Shown here: piece by piece, positions 26,056 through 35,318 of the stretch | How positions within the stretch are numbered: the first letter of the stretch is position 1 | Layout of the letters: each line of letters starts with the position of its first letter | DNA from: Pseudorhodoferax soli | Lineage (GTDB): Bacteria; Pseudomonadota; Gammaproteobacteria; Burkholderiales; Burkholderiaceae_C | Length of the DNA: 64,000 nucleotides | NCBI RefSeq assembly: GCF_003337555.1 | Contig: NZ_QPJK01000013.1 | Span: forward strand, 1-64,000 | Reading direction: 5' to 3' | Position numbers and translations under genes: made by a program | Notes under the pieces: generated by a model | The model's database searches: none | What the model saw: the letters and a program-made list of their open reading frames with translations, nothing else | What the model was told of the DNA's origin: nothing

Positions 26056-28629
26056 TCAGGGCATGTGTCCACGCTGGCGCAGCAGTTCGGTAATCGCTTC
26101 GTCGATTGAAAGGCCCTGTGCGCGAAGGGCGTCAATCGGCGCGTTGTCTTCCAGTTTGTTGGAGAACAGCAGGTGTGTGGCAGGATCCAGGATGTTGCGG
26201 GCGACGCCTTCGCCAACCGGCGAAGAGATGTAGAGCTCCGAGTAAGCGCCCATTTCGGTGCGCAGCGAGCCAAGCAGGCGCTTCTTGGGTTCGTCCATGC
26301 TGATGCGTCCCTTTCGGGCCAGCATCTCGATGGACTCGGGCTTCTGACGCAGGAGAAACACCCAGTCCGAGCAGTTGAAGGCGGCCTCCATCTGTGCGGA
26401 GCCGTAGTAGTCGTCCGCGCTCTGTGTCCCCGTACCCAGCGCGCCGCCGTACTTGCGTGCGCGTCGTGCCGCCTCCTCGACGACTGCGGCCTTGACGGGG
26501 TCGTCGGCGCCGATGTCGCCCAACTGCTGCTTGAGCTCGTCGATGAACAGGACCTTGCGCCGGTTGCGCGTGAGGTACATCTCGCCCGTGATCTGGTGCA
26601 GCAGCAAGATGTTGACGACCGCGTGCAGGTCCGGGCGACGCTTGAGCTCCTCGTTCTCGATGACGATGAAGTCGTTGCTGAAGTCGACGTTGGCCTTGCC
26701 CTCGAAGAAGCGTTCGTACTGCCCGCCGCGAGCGTAGGGGTTCAGCATGATGGCCAGGTCTTTGATGCGCTGGTCGTTGACGATGCCTAGATCAGGGATG
26801 GAGCCTGTCTTGAAGGCGTCGCGCAGGCCCGTGATGGTCAGGTCCTGTCCATGGACGCGCCACAGCTGCAGCACCATGGCGGAGATGGCCTTGTACTGGA
26901 CCTCCTCGAGCTGGTGCTGCATCGAGGCCATCTTGGCGATGCCGGGCACCAGCATGTCGATGTCCTCGTGGATGTCGCGCACGATGGTGAACGGGTTCAG
27001 ACAGATCTTCACGTCCGGACGGAACTCGATGTACGTGCCGTGGGCCTTGCGGCATAGCTTCTCGAAGCTGCGCCCCAGGTCCAGCATCCAGACCTTGGCC
27101 CCGATCGCGCGGTAGGACCAGGCGAGCTCGTTCATGAGCACCGACTTGCCTGAACCGGGCGCGCCGATGATGGCAAAGTTGTAGTTGCCCAGGTCGTTGT
27201 CGAACAGGTCCAGGGTCATGAGCTGGCCGCGGCGGCCGCCGAAGACCAGCGCGGGCGTGCGTGTGCCACGCCATTCGGCAATGAGCGGGGCCATGTGCAC
27301 GGCGTTGGAGATGAATTTGCGCGTGACCCTCCGCATCTTGGCCAGGTCCTTGTGGAACCGCGGCGTCAAGGTCATCGGCAGGCTGGCCAGCAGCGCTTGC
27401 CGGTGCATGTAGGTGTCCGCGTTGAGCTGCAGGCCGCGTGCGCGCCAGATCGCGTGCGCGGCCTCCTGTGCCGCAGTCGCCCGGTCCGGGTGCGTGAAGA
27501 TCGCAAGCTGGTGGTACTGGCTGACCAGTCCACCGCCATGGTCGATGGCATTTGCCGCTGCCGCCCAGTCATCGCGCTTTTTCTGCACGTCCGGCATCAC
27601 GTCGGCCATCTTGCTCCTGGCGTTCTGGGTGGCGCGCACATGGTTGGCCGTGATGATGGACTTCGTCGCGTTGGGATCGAGCATGTGCACGCCCAAGGTG
27701 ATCATGAAGGGCGCCTGGTATTGCAGGGCTGGCTGCATGAGATCGCCGATAAGCGAGCCCATCTGCCAGAGCCCGAATCGCTCGGGGTAGCTCTTGACGG
27801 AGAAGAAGCGCGCCTCGAGAACCTCCTCGCTGGTCTCTTTCCAGAGCTTGATGCCTGTGGGGCTGAGGTCCTGGATCGTGTCGAAGTCCACGATCTGGTC
27901 GCGGATCTCCCGGCCATCGTCGTAGTGCAGCCAGCGGTCGTCGTCGAAGTTGAGGTCCGGGTGATCCGAGTGCGCGATACGGTCCGGGTTGGTGAAGAGG
28001 GCGCACCAGTTGATGAGATCGGTCGCGTCGCACACGCGGTTGGGCAACATGGCCGAGCGCAGCGTAGCGCTGATGGAGTCGCGCAGCGTCAGCAGCGCGT
28101 CCCGCCGCGTCAGGTCCTCGGCATCGCCTGGGACTGTGAGGCTCAGCATCAGGCGGAAGTCACGCAAGGTGTAGTGAAATCCGGCTGTGAGCGACTCCTT
28201 CGTGCCGCGCAGCAGGTGCTGGACACGTTGGCGCGCGAGCTTGCGGAAGAGGTTCTCGTCGGGAACGGGCCTGCCCCAGGGCTGGGCACGCTCGGCCTGG
28301 TCCGTGTCCTCCACGCGCAGGTTGGTGTACTGGCGCAGCTGCTGGCGGATGTGCGGCGATGCGAACAGGTGGAACTGCAGGCCGGTGCCGGGCGGGCAGT
28401 TCGCATACATGGACACCAGAACTTCGGCCATACGCTCATCAGCCCCGGCCTGGGGCATGAGCTCGAGCATGAAACCCATGCCGTCGCGGTTCACGAAGAT
28501 GCGCTCGTCGGCCAGGTAGCCGGAGTAGGGCAGCCAGCCGGCGAACTGCTCTGCGGGCGAGGGCGTGCCGAGGGTCCAGGGCCAACGGCGCTTTGCCGGT
28601 GGATCGGAGGCGGAGAGATCGGCGTGCAT
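26056..28629 (-). CDS. traC: Conjugation ATPase TraC (VirB4-like)
   Basis: An 857-residue ATPase that powers pilus assembly. The N-terminal half is the TraC/VirB4 domain (PSPAEQFAGWLPYSGYLADE). The C-terminal ATPase has Walker A IIGAPGSGKSVLMNELAWSY, Walker B KVLFIDELKQQLGD and a late GTGTQSADDYY motif. Start: the ATG at 28629, eight bases after traV ends; the frame runs open upstream, antisense-like and arginine-rich, and is not coding. In F-type systems TraC is a cytoplasmic ATPase at the inner membrane. It is the last gene of the proximal block, since accessory DNA replaces the expected trbI downstream. Confidence 0.95.
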   Translation of the reverse strand: MHADLSASDPPAKRRWPWTLGTPSPAEQFAGWLPYSGYLADERIFVNRDGMGFMLELMPQAGADERMAEVLVSMYANCPPGTGLQFHLFASPHIRQQLRQYTNLRVEDTDQAERAQPWGRPVPDENLFRKLARQRVQHLLRGTKESLTAGFHYTLRDFRLMLSLTVPGDAEDLTRRDALLTLRDSISATLRSAMLPNRVCDATDLINWCALFTNPDRIAHSDHPDLNFDDDRWLHYDDGREIRDQIVDFDTIQDLSPTGIKLWKETSEEVLEARFFSVKSYPERFGLWQMGSLIGDLMQPALQYQAPFMITLGVHMLDPNATKSIITANHVRATQNARSKMADVMPDVQKKRDDWAAAANAIDHGGGLVSQYHQLAIFTHPDRATAAQEAAHAIWRARGLQLNADTYMHRQALLASLPMTLTPRFHKDLAKMRRVTRKFISNAVHMAPLIAEWRGTRTPALVFGGRRGQLMTLDLFDNDLGNYNFAIIGAPGSGKSVLMNELAWSYRAIGAKVWMLDLGRSFEKLCRKAHGTYIEFRPDVKICLNPFTIVRDIHEDIDMLVPGIAKMASMQHQLEEVQYKAISAMVLQLWRVHGQDLTITGLRDAFKTGSIPDLGIVNDQRIKDLAIMLNPYARGGQYERFFEGKANVDFSNDFIVIENEELKRRPDLHAVVNILLLHQITGEMYLTRNRRKVLFIDELKQQLGDIGADDPVKAAVVEEAARRARKYGGALGTGTQSADDYYGSAQMEAAFNCSDWVFLLRQKPESIEMLARKGRISMDEPKKRLLGSLRTEMGAYSELYISSPVGEGVARNILDPATHLLFSNKLEDNAPIDALRAQGLSIDEAITELLRQRGHMP

Positions 28630-28636
28630 TGTGATT

Positions 28637-29287
28637 TCAGGGCTTGCGCAGACCGTTGGCGGTCGGCGGCTGGTTGAACGCGGGGAAGCCGCCGAATGGC
28701 GATTGAGGCGATTGAGACGACATGCGCGCCGGCGCCTCCAGCGATGGGGAGGACGTCGAATCCGGCTCTGCGCGCGATTCAGCAGGATCGGCCTTGCCTG
28801 CGGGCGGTGGCTTGAGCGCGGTGTAGCTGTCCAGGATGCGTTGGCGCACGTGGTCGAGTTGCCAGCGTCCGTTGTCGACCTGGACGTAGACATAGCCCTG
28901 GTCCCAGAGATCGCCGTCGGCATCCTCCCAAGGTTTCGTCCACAGGCGCAGTACGCTGGCCGGGGCGCGTAGAACGATGGCGGCCTGTCCGCTCATCGGC
29001 TCGGTCAGCGCGGACGGTGCAGCGGGTAGCGGAGCAGTGCCCGCGCCGCCCGCGTTGTCGATCAGCGATGGCGCAGTACTCGCGTTGGTCGGATTGCGCT
29101 CTGCGCCGGCAGTGGCTGGGCGCTGGCTCGGCAAATTGCCGTGCACTGCGTTTGCGTAGGTGCCAGAGACGGAGTCGCAGGCGACGCCGGTTGGCGCTGC
29201 GCACGCATACCTGGTCTCGCCGTCCAGGCCGGACATGTTGACGCAGCCAGCCAGCGCAAGGCTGGACGCCAGCAGCCACCGACTCAT
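28637..29287 (-). CDS. traV: Conjugal transfer lipoprotein TraV
   Basis: A 216-residue outer-membrane lipoprotein. The start at 29287 (overlapping dsbC) gives the lipobox MSRWLLASSLALAGCVNMSG, with Cys15 as lipidation site, followed by the TraV pattern SGLDGETRYACAAPTGVACDSVSGTYANA. Two further cysteines are typical. The Pro/Ser-rich middle is followed by RLWTKPWEDADGDLWDQGYVYV. TraV anchors the TraK/TraB channel to the outer membrane. A longer frame to 29536 would be buried in dsbC. Confidence 0.92.
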   Translation of the reverse strand: MSRWLLASSLALAGCVNMSGLDGETRYACAAPTGVACDSVSGTYANAVHGNLPSQRPATAGAERNPTNASTAPSLIDNAGGAGTAPLPAAPSALTEPMSGQAAIVLRAPASVLRLWTKPWEDADGDLWDQGYVYVQVDNGRWQLDHVRQRILDSYTALKPPPAGKADPAESRAEPDSTSSPSLEAPARMSSQSPQSPFGGFPAFNQPPTANGLRKP

Positions 29288-30150
29288 GGCTTCGGCTCCG
29301 CCGCCTTCGGCTCCGCTGCAGCAGCCTTTGGCGGCGCACCGCTGCTTTGCAGTCGTGCCTGCAGCACGGTGCGGTCGACGTAGCCGTCCGTTCGGCTCCC
29401 GTCCGGCCAGAAGAGCGTGGGAGTACCGGTCACGCGCAGCGAGCGCGCCAGGGCGAGATTGCGCCCGATCGGATGCTCGCAGCCCGCATCCGGGCGTTGG
29501 GCACTGGCGTCGCCTTTGAGCATCCACTGGTGCCATGCACGATCACGGTCCTTCGCGCACCAGATTCCGACGGGGCGGGCTTCGCCCTGGAACGGCAGTA
29601 AGAAGGTGTGGATGGTCACGTCTTGCAGCGCCGCAAGCTCTGGCTCGAGCTGCTTGCAGAAGACGCAGCTCGGATCGCTGAACACCACCACCTGGCGGCT
29701 TCCTTTGCCGCGGCGCACAGTGATCGCATCGGCAAGCGGAAGCTGCCCGAAGTCCAGAGCGACCGTAGTTTCGCTCGCAGCGGAAAGGAGCGCCTCCGGT
29801 CCGCCGGCACGCTGCGTGAGCTTGGGTCCGGTCAGGTCGCGCATCGCCTCGGTGTCGAAGAGACGCCCGAACAGGAAGAAGCGCGGCTTGGCGGCGGGAA
29901 CGTAGGCCACGTTTCCGTTCATCCAGACTTCGTAGATGCCAGGCACCTCGGTGACGGCGACTTCCGAGAACTGGGTGCCTGGATGCATCGTGCGCAACTG
30001 CTCGAGCAGCCGGGCGGCCTCGCCGGTGTTTGCGAGACCCGGCAAGGGTGCGAGCAACGCGGCGGCGAGAGCGAGTGCAGAGGCGCGAGCGGGCAGAAGC
30101 GCTGCTGGCCGGCCGTCAGGCCGCCGTCCCAAGTCAGTAGCTGTGGTCAT
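29284..30150 (-). CDS. dsbC: DsbC-family thiol:disulfide isomerase of the tra operon
   Basis: A 288-residue periplasmic protein. After a signal peptide (ASALALAAALLAPLPGLA) comes a DsbC dimerisation-like domain (EVAVTEVPGIYEVWMNGNVAYV) and a thioredoxin domain with a CVFC active site (VVFSDPSCVFCKQLEPEL) and cis-Pro loop VTGTPTLFWPDG. It probably helps fold Cys-rich tra proteins such as TraN, TraU, TraH and TraV in the new host. The C-terminus has an Ala/Lys/Pro repeat-like tail (PPKAAAAEPKAAEPKP). Start and stop overlap traB and traV. Confidence 0.92.
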   Translation of the reverse strand: MTTATDLGRRPDGRPAALLPARASALALAAALLAPLPGLANTGEAARLLEQLRTMHPGTQFSEVAVTEVPGIYEVWMNGNVAYVPAAKPRFFLFGRLFDTEAMRDLTGPKLTQRAGGPEALLSAASETTVALDFGQLPLADAITVRRGKGSRQVVVFSDPSCVFCKQLEPELAALQDVTIHTFLLPFQGEARPVGIWCAKDRDRAWHQWMLKGDASAQRPDAGCEHPIGRNLALARSLRVTGTPTLFWPDGSRTDGYVDRTVLQARLQSSGAPPKAAAAEPKAAEPKP

Positions 30151-31555
30151 CGGTTGGCTCCAGGTAACGGTGTTGCGGCGCCTGGGCGCGGCGCGCGCCG
30201 GCTTGCGTGGTGGACGTCATGGGCACTTCGATGCGCACGCCCTTGGTGATGACGACGTCGATCTGCCGTCCCGCATCGACCTCGATCACCGGAAAAGTGT
30301 TCTCCGCGAGCTTGATGTAGTACTGCGCCAGACGGTCCAGCGCCTTGCCGACGCCGCTTCCAAGGCCGGCGCGGTAGGCATCCGCGCTGCTGTCGGTGCT
30401 GGCGACCGTGCCCAGCGGCGAGCTGCTGTAGCTGGTATTGGCCGTCGACAGGCCCTGGCCGATGCCACTGACCACGCCGGCCAGCAGCGCGTTGGCAAGC
30501 ATCTGACCCTGTTTCGTGACGAGCCGCCCGCGCATGCCGACCTTGCCGTCCTCGCCGTAGATCGAACCCTGGATCCGCACTTCCAACGTGGCGCCGTCGG
30601 CCCGCACGCAGGACAGGTTCTCCGTGCGCAGATAGGCCCTCTCGGAACTGATGTCCCCGTAGCCTGCCGCGACCACGAAGCACTCCACGTACTCGCCGCG
30701 GAACTGATTTGGCAGCACGCTGTTGTCGGAAAGGCGGATCAGCACGGGATGGGGGTTGGACTGGGATTGCCCACCGGTGGGCGCATCCAGGCCGCCCAGC
30801 AAGATGCCGCGGGTGAAGCTCACCGGCAGGAATGTGGACACCGTGCTAGAGGCTTGGTTTGTGGCGGCGCCTGCGGCTGTGTCGCTCGGCACCGCTGCGG
30901 CTTCGATCGGCCGAGCTGGAGCGCCTCCGAGCGACACCCGAGAGATGACCGGTGAGGGCGATCTCGGCACCACCACGGCAACAGGAGAACCCGTGAGAGG
31001 CGAACTTGGGGGCGGAGGTCCCAGGGGCGCCGCTGGGGCAGGCCGGACAGGCAATGCCTGCTGCGGCGGCATCACGGTCGCATAGGGTGGCTCCGCCTGG
31101 GACTGGGGAGCTGGCGGCGCTGGCGTTGGCGGCGGGCTTCGATTGACCGATCCAAGCAATCGCTGCTCCAACTCGGCGAAGCGCTGCATCGTCCTCGCTT
31201 CGAACGCCTGGCGATCCTTGTTCTGGCGCCCTTGCTCCTCGCGCTCGGACTCGTACTGCGCCAGTTTGCGGCCGGCCTGGCCGACCCACTGGTCCAGTGC
31301 ATTGACCTGCCCGCCAGGGGGCATGACCCCGATGTTGGTGACGTCGTCGGGATGCGCTGCAGGCTGCCGACCACCACCGGAAGTGGTTGCCGATTCCGAG
31401 AAGCTGAAGACGATCCACAACAGGGCGACCCCAGCGGCCACGATCGCTGCCAGCAACGCGAACTGCCTCTGGCGCGGTGTCATCCGCGCCAACCAGCGCT
31501 CGCGCGGTGATGCCGGATCGCTTGGCGGCTTGCGGGGAGGGGTGGAAGGGATCAT
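30134..31555 (-). CDS. traB: Conjugal transfer channel protein TraB (VirB10-like)
   Basis: A 473-residue bitopic protein spanning the envelope. I start at the ATG at 31555, which overlaps the traK end. The N-terminus is basic and followed by one membrane segment (QFALLAAIVAAGVALLWIVF), a coiled-coil-like stretch (QWVGQAGRKLAQYESEREEQ) and a long proline-rich periplasmic spacer around residues 115-210. The C-terminal VirB10/TraB domain has VSFTRGILLGGLDAPTGG, HPVLIRLSDNSVLPNQFRGE and ECFVVAAGYGDISSERAYLR. It scaffolds the channel between TraV/TraK and the inner membrane. Confidence 0.95.
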   Translation of the reverse strand: MIPSTPPRKPPSDPASPRERWLARMTPRQRQFALLAAIVAAGVALLWIVFSFSESATTSGGGRQPAAHPDDVTNIGVMPPGGQVNALDQWVGQAGRKLAQYESEREEQGRQNKDRQAFEARTMQRFAELEQRLLGSVNRSPPPTPAPPAPQSQAEPPYATVMPPQQALPVRPAPAAPLGPPPPSSPLTGSPVAVVVPRSPSPVISRVSLGGAPARPIEAAAVPSDTAAGAATNQASSTVSTFLPVSFTRGILLGGLDAPTGGQSQSNPHPVLIRLSDNSVLPNQFRGEYVECFVVAAGYGDISSERAYLRTENLSCVRADGATLEVRIQGSIYGEDGKVGMRGRLVTKQGQMLANALLAGVVSGIGQGLSTANTSYSSSPLGTVASTDSSADAYRAGLGSGVGKALDRLAQYYIKLAENTFPVIEVDAGRQIDVVITKGVRIEVPMTSTTQAGARRAQAPQHRYLEPTDDHSY

Positions 31556-32490
31556 CGCGAACCTCCGCGCCGCAGGACGTAGACCGTCGTCGTGTCGCCC
31601 GGCTCCAGCTTGTGGTGCTCGATGGCGATGCCCGTGATCTCGCCGCCTGCCGGGCTGTCGGGTCGATAGAACGCCTGCTCTGCGAGGGCCATCGGCTCGG
31701 CGCCGATGTTCTTCAGCGTGTACCGCTCCCCGATTAGCCCGCGACCTTCGTACTGACGCAGGAGCGTGAACTGGACCTGCGGCCAAAGGTGCAGCGTGCG
31801 TCGCACATCTTCCACCCGTACATCGGAAGGAATGCGGCCCGAAGCCATGGCGACCAGCAGGGCCTTCATGGTGCGCACGTGGCTGGGTGCCGGGCCCGCC
31901 GGTGGAGACTGCTGCGCCTGCCGGCGCTGTGCTCGTGGCGTCCTGTCCCTGATCACGATGGTGTCGGCAGGCGTGTCCGCGCGACGCAGCAGCAGGGTGT
32001 AGGTGGCGGTGGCCGAAGAAACGAACAGGTTCACCGGGCGCGAACTGTCGCCCACCGGCCTGAGGTAGATCTCGCCCTTGCCGCGATCGCAGGCAATGAT
32101 GATGTCGCCGTCGAGGTTGATGTTGCCTGCTGCGCCGGCGCCGGGAGCGGCAGGTGTGACGCCCGGCGTGAGCCCAGGGCCGGCATCGGCATTGCCGCAT
32201 TGGTTGGAGTGGATGTTGCCGAACACGTCGGTGATGGCTGCGTCCTCGATGCGCAGACGCGTAGGCTCCTTCAGGGACAGGACCGCCTCGACCGCGACGC
32301 CATCGCTCGCCTCGACGAGCTGCAGGGCGTGGGCGGGCAGTCCGAGCCCAAGCATGCCCAGTGCGAGCAAACAAGGCATTGCGAGTGATCCGGCCAGGCT
32401 CTCCCGCGCGCATTGCCCGGACACGGCCGTCTGCGCCGGCTCATCGATGGACCTCGCGCGGGTGCGATGTGCTTTCTCACTTGACCGCAT
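31552..32490 (-). CDS. traK: Conjugal transfer secretin-like protein TraK
   Basis: A 312-residue periplasmic/outer-membrane-associated protein (VirB9-like role). The start at 32490 overlaps the end of traE. After a late signal peptide (SLAMPCLLALGMLGLGLPAHA, near residues 35-55) comes ALQLVEASDGVAVEAVLSLK, then the TraK-type IACDRGKGEIYLRPV and NLFVSSATATYTLLLRRAD. The glycine/proline insert after GNIHSNQCGNADAG is unusual in composition. TraK forms the outer ring with TraV and TraB. The frame upstream of 32490 lies in traE and is not coding. Confidence 0.92.
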   Translation of the reverse strand: MRSSEKAHRTRARSIDEPAQTAVSGQCARESLAGSLAMPCLLALGMLGLGLPAHALQLVEASDGVAVEAVLSLKEPTRLRIEDAAITDVFGNIHSNQCGNADAGPGLTPGVTPAAPGAGAAGNINLDGDIIIACDRGKGEIYLRPVGDSSRPVNLFVSSATATYTLLLRRADTPADTIVIRDRTPRAQRRQAQQSPPAGPAPSHVRTMKALLVAMASGRIPSDVRVEDVRRTLHLWPQVQFTLLRQYEGRGLIGERYTLKNIGAEPMALAEQAFYRPDSPAGGEITGIAIEHHKLEPGDTTTVYVLRRGGSR

Positions 32491-33043
32491 AGGGCACCTC
32501 CTTGAAGCCAACGATGTGCATGCGCGCACCCGCGTGGCTGAAGTCGATCCGGTAGGCCTTGAGTTCGTTGGCCGTCTCGTGGCCGTTGACGAGCGTGCGC
32601 AGTCGCCCGCGCACGACCAGTGACTGGCTTGCCTCACTGGCCACGAGCTGCTGGGGCGAGAAGGCGGTGGCCGCGTTGATGCGCTTGAGCCGCTCGGCTT
32701 CCACCTCCTGGCGCGACTTCAGCGCACCATGCTGGGCCGGCTCGACGTAGCCGAGGAGCATGTCCTTCTTCCAGTCGATGCTGCTGGGTGTGACGTCCAG
32801 CACCAGCCAGGCAATGAAACTGCCCATCTGCTCCAGGTACTCGCCAGAGGCCTTGTCGCCAGCGACCCAGAAGGTCTTGTTCAGCGTCGGCGGGACAACC
32901 ACGGTGCGAACCGAGCCGAGCAGCAAGACGATGGACAGCAGTGCCACAAGCAGGCAGCCGGTGAGGCCGCCCAGCGCCAGGCTCAGGTTCTGGTTGCGCC
33001 GGCGCAGGTCGCGCAGATCGCCACTGAGTCGTTCGAACTCCAC
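32477..33043 (-). CDS. traE: Conjugal transfer protein TraE (VirB5/TraE_F-type)
   Basis: A 188-residue inner-membrane protein with one N-terminal membrane segment (LSLALGGLTGCLLVALLSIVL) and the TraE pattern TVVVPPTLNKTFWVAGDKAS followed by YLEQMGSFIAWLVLDVTPSS. It belongs to the VirB8-like TraE family in structure. It functions early in pilus assembly. The gene begins nine bases after traL ends and overlaps traK. Confidence 0.94.
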   Translation of the reverse strand: MEFERLSGDLRDLRRRNQNLSLALGGLTGCLLVALLSIVLLLGSVRTVVVPPTLNKTFWVAGDKASGEYLEQMGSFIAWLVLDVTPSSIDWKKDMLLGYVEPAQHGALKSRQEVEAERLKRINAATAFSPQQLVASEASQSLVVRGRLRTLVNGHETANELKAYRIDFSHAGARMHIVGFKEVPYAVK

Positions 33044-33052
33044 GACGGCGCC

Positions 33053-33352
33053 TCAGCCAAGCATGCGCCGTACGTGGGACGGCGGTGTGGCCTGCATCGA
33101 GGACGCCGGGCTGGTCGGCAGGTGCCAGTACAGCCAATGGGTCGCAAAGGCCGGATGCTTGTCCACCTTGAGCCGGGCGATCCACCTGGACAGCGCGATG
33201 CCGCCAGCGACGCACAGGGCGAAGGCACCCTTGTGCGACGTCAGGTAGCCGACGAAGAACATGAACAGGACCGGCGCGGCCACGTCGATGTCCCAGAAGC
33301 CGATCTTCCAGCTGTCGTCCAGCCGGCGCGGGATGTACGTATCCGCCTGCAT
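33053..33352 (-). CDS. traL: Conjugal transfer protein TraL (VirB3-like)
   Basis: A 99-residue inner-membrane protein. The ATG at 33352 gives MQADTYIPRRLDDSWKIGFW, the classic TraL opening, followed by two membrane segments (DVAAPVLFMFFVGYLTS and AFALCVAGGIALSRWI) and HWLYWHLP near the end. TraL assists pilus assembly at the inner membrane. It lies between the pilin and traE in the standard order. Confidence 0.93.
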   Translation of the reverse strand: MQADTYIPRRLDDSWKIGFWDIDVAAPVLFMFFVGYLTSHKGAFALCVAGGIALSRWIARLKVDKHPAFATHWLYWHLPTSPASSMQATPPSHVRRMLG

Positions 33353-33377
33353 GGTCTTGCCCGGTTCTTGCGGGGAT

Positions 33378-33749
33378 TCAGACCACGGCACCCATGATGG
33401 CCCCGGCAATCACCAGGCCAACGGCTGCGAAGATCGCCATGCCGATGTAGAACAACACCGGACCGAAGTTACGCAGTGCCGACAGGCTGATCAGCGCCAC
33501 GACGAAGCCGATGAAGCCGACGAGCGCCTTGATCGCCGGGCCCAGGTCGGCCAGTTGGGACAGCGCAGAGGTCATCGGTCCAGTGATGCCCGTGAATGCC
33601 ACCAGGTCCAGCGCGTGGCCTGGAAGCGCCAGCAACGTTCCCACGATGGCGACGAGAACCAGGGCGCAGCAGGTCACAGCGTGGCGCATACGCGCGACCG
33701 GCATGACGGGGAGGTTGGGGGTGGGCAGCGAAGCGGTTCCTCGATCCAT
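33378..33749 (-). CDS. traA: Conjugative pilin, TraA-type
   Basis: A 123-residue prepilin with AAGGAG six bases before the ATG at 33749. A long leader with a hydrophobic stretch (HAVTCCALVLVAIVGTLLALPGHA) probably ends near residue 45. The mature part, about 75 residues, has two hydrophobic helices (IKALVGFIGFVVALISL and VLFYIGMAIFAAVGLVIAGAIM), the layout of F-type pilins. It precedes traL as in other F-type operons. Processing probably involves the S26 peptidase or host LepB (inference). Confidence 0.85.
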   Translation of the reverse strand: MDRGTASLPTPNLPVMPVARMRHAVTCCALVLVAIVGTLLALPGHALDLVAFTGITGPMTSALSQLADLGPAIKALVGFIGFVVALISLSALRNFGPVLFYIGMAIFAAVGLVIAGAIMGAVV

Positions 33750-33815
33750 GAATAGCTCCTTGTGAAGTGACGGGCGAACGGATGGGAGAAGGTCGGCAAA
33801 CAACGACTGGCCCCG

Positions 33816-34109
33816 TCACGGCGGACGGACGGGCACGGCGGACGGCGCAGGAGGAGCGGGGCGCTTCACGGAAGCTGGCGTAGCCTCCTCCGCAGGGTGC
33901 AACTTGGGTTGCTGGCAAGGCCTGACCACGAAGGTGGCGCTGCGGCCGACCACCTCCTGACCGATGCATGCCGGTGCAGGAGGAGCCGCTGCAGGAGCGA
34001 AGCCGTCTTCCGGCTCGCCCTTGCTGGCACAACCGTAGGTCGACGCCCAGATGCACAGCGCGAGTACACGAACGCAGGGGCCGCTGTGGCCGACGTGACG
34101 GTCGTTCAT
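33816..34109 (-). CDS. Small hypothetical lipoprotein at the head of the tra operon
   Basis: A 97-residue protein whose ATG overlaps the transglycosylase stop (ATGA). The N-terminus has a possible lipobox (VLALCIWASTYGCASKGEPE), then a proline/alanine-rich stretch with two further cysteines (ACIGQEVVG and RPCQQPKL). No known family recognised. Position between a murein hydrolase and the pilin suggests a small envelope factor of the transfer apparatus. Confidence 0.6.
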   Translation of the reverse strand: MNDRHVGHSGPCVRVLALCIWASTYGCASKGEPEDGFAPAAAPPAPACIGQEVVGRSATFVVRPCQQPKLHPAEEATPASVKRPAPPAPSAVPVRPP

Positions 34110-34741
34110 GGCCCGACCCTCGCGGCAAGGCTGCCCATGCGCGATGTCTGTGCCGTCTTGGCACGGGCATCAGAGCCCTTTTGACCGTCCGCCGAGGGCA
34201 GATGGCGGAAGACCCGCCAGGCATACCGGGCTCGCGCGCGCGTGCACGCCTCGCCTTTGAGCTGGGTGCAACTGGCGTTGTATGAGCCTATGGCATCCCA
34301 GGTCGGTCCCAGCCCATTGAATGCATCTGCCAGAAGCCAAGCGCCTACATGCAGATTGACGCACGCGTCAAACAGGTCTGCCTCAGCGATGCCGTGTTGC
34401 GCGAGCCTGGGCAGATGGCGGCTGTTGATCTGCATCAAGCCAATGTCGTAGCTCGACGTTCTGTCGATGTGGTCTCTGTTCACGGCTCGCGGGTTCAGGC
34501 CCGACTCGGTGCGGGCCACGGCGATCAAGAGTTCCTGCGCGATGCCGTAGCGCTCGGCTGCGGCGCGCCAGCACGGCTCAGCCCGTGCTTCGGAGAGAAA
34601 GGCCAACGAGATCGCAAGAAATGTGCTGCTCCTTCGTGCCGCACGAGCGACGCGTTGCCACCGTTCCTCACGGCCGCGCAGGTGCGCCTCAGCGCGCTGC
34701 GGGCTGGAGTCGACCAGGTTGTTGGGCGCTGTGTGATCCAT
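34106..34741 (-). CDS. Lytic transglycosylase (VirB1/TraX-like)
   Basis: A 211-residue periplasmic murein hydrolase. After a signal-like segment (SSTFLAISLAFLSEARA) comes CWRAAAERYGIAQELLIAVA, then the SLT catalytic region RTESGLNPRAVN with the catalytic Glu, and YDIGLMQINSRHLPRL and LFDACVNLHVGAWLLADAF. Such enzymes open the cell wall for the conjugation channel. The start at 34741 is favoured; the frame extends to 35014 but that sequence is arginine-rich and lacks family similarity. This is the first tra gene of the leftward operon. Confidence 0.9.
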   Translation of the reverse strand: MDHTAPNNLVDSSPQRAEAHLRGREERWQRVARAARRSSTFLAISLAFLSEARAEPCWRAAAERYGIAQELLIAVARTESGLNPRAVNRDHIDRTSSYDIGLMQINSRHLPRLAQHGIAEADLFDACVNLHVGAWLLADAFNGLGPTWDAIGSYNASCTQLKGEACTRARARYAWRVFRHLPSADGQKGSDARAKTAQTSRMGSLAARVGP

Positions 34742-35318
34742 GAACGAAGCGTAGGCATCCGCATCTCGCTCGTCGCCTGGCAACGCAGCGACTGCGACGG
34801 GGATATCGCGCTTAGTTCGACGCGCGGTTAAGGCCGGAATGGCTCTCAAGGCGTGCCTCGACGATCTAGCCGCGCCCAAGCACCTCTGCTCGCCGCACGG
34901 CTTGGCCGGACGCAGCGATGGGGCAACAGGGGGGGGCTGGCGAATTGGGGCCGGTCGGACCAGGAAGCTTCGTCGAGCGAACCACAAGCCACGCTTGCGA
35001 TCTCTCGGACACACGGCGTGCGGGTGAGGCCCTGTGAGGCGACGAGGGACAACGTGAGGGGGCGATACGGCCGAGCTGCGCGTTGACGTTGTGCGCTGAC
35101 GCCGCGTGGCACCTGCAGGGAACCGCGCGCAGTCATCTGCAAGTGCACTCAGCGCGCTGTGCGCACTCGATCACCGCAGTCACCGGCGCGGCAGCTGGCG
35201 GTTCAGATTGCACTGGAGAGTCCGCAGGACTCGCCTGAGAGTGAACACGTCGCTCCGAATGGATTGGGTCACGAGGTGGCCGGAGATGATGAGGTGCCCT
35301 GTGCCATAACCCGATGGG
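34742..35318. other. Spacer between luxI and the first tra gene
   Basis: I see no gene in these 577 bases. Open frames on both strands are arginine-rich and lack start signals. Because luxI and the tra operon both run leftward, this stretch may hold the tra promoter, targets of LuxR or the FlhDC-like activators, or simply carry read-through from luxI. I could not identify a clear operator here. Confidence 0.4.
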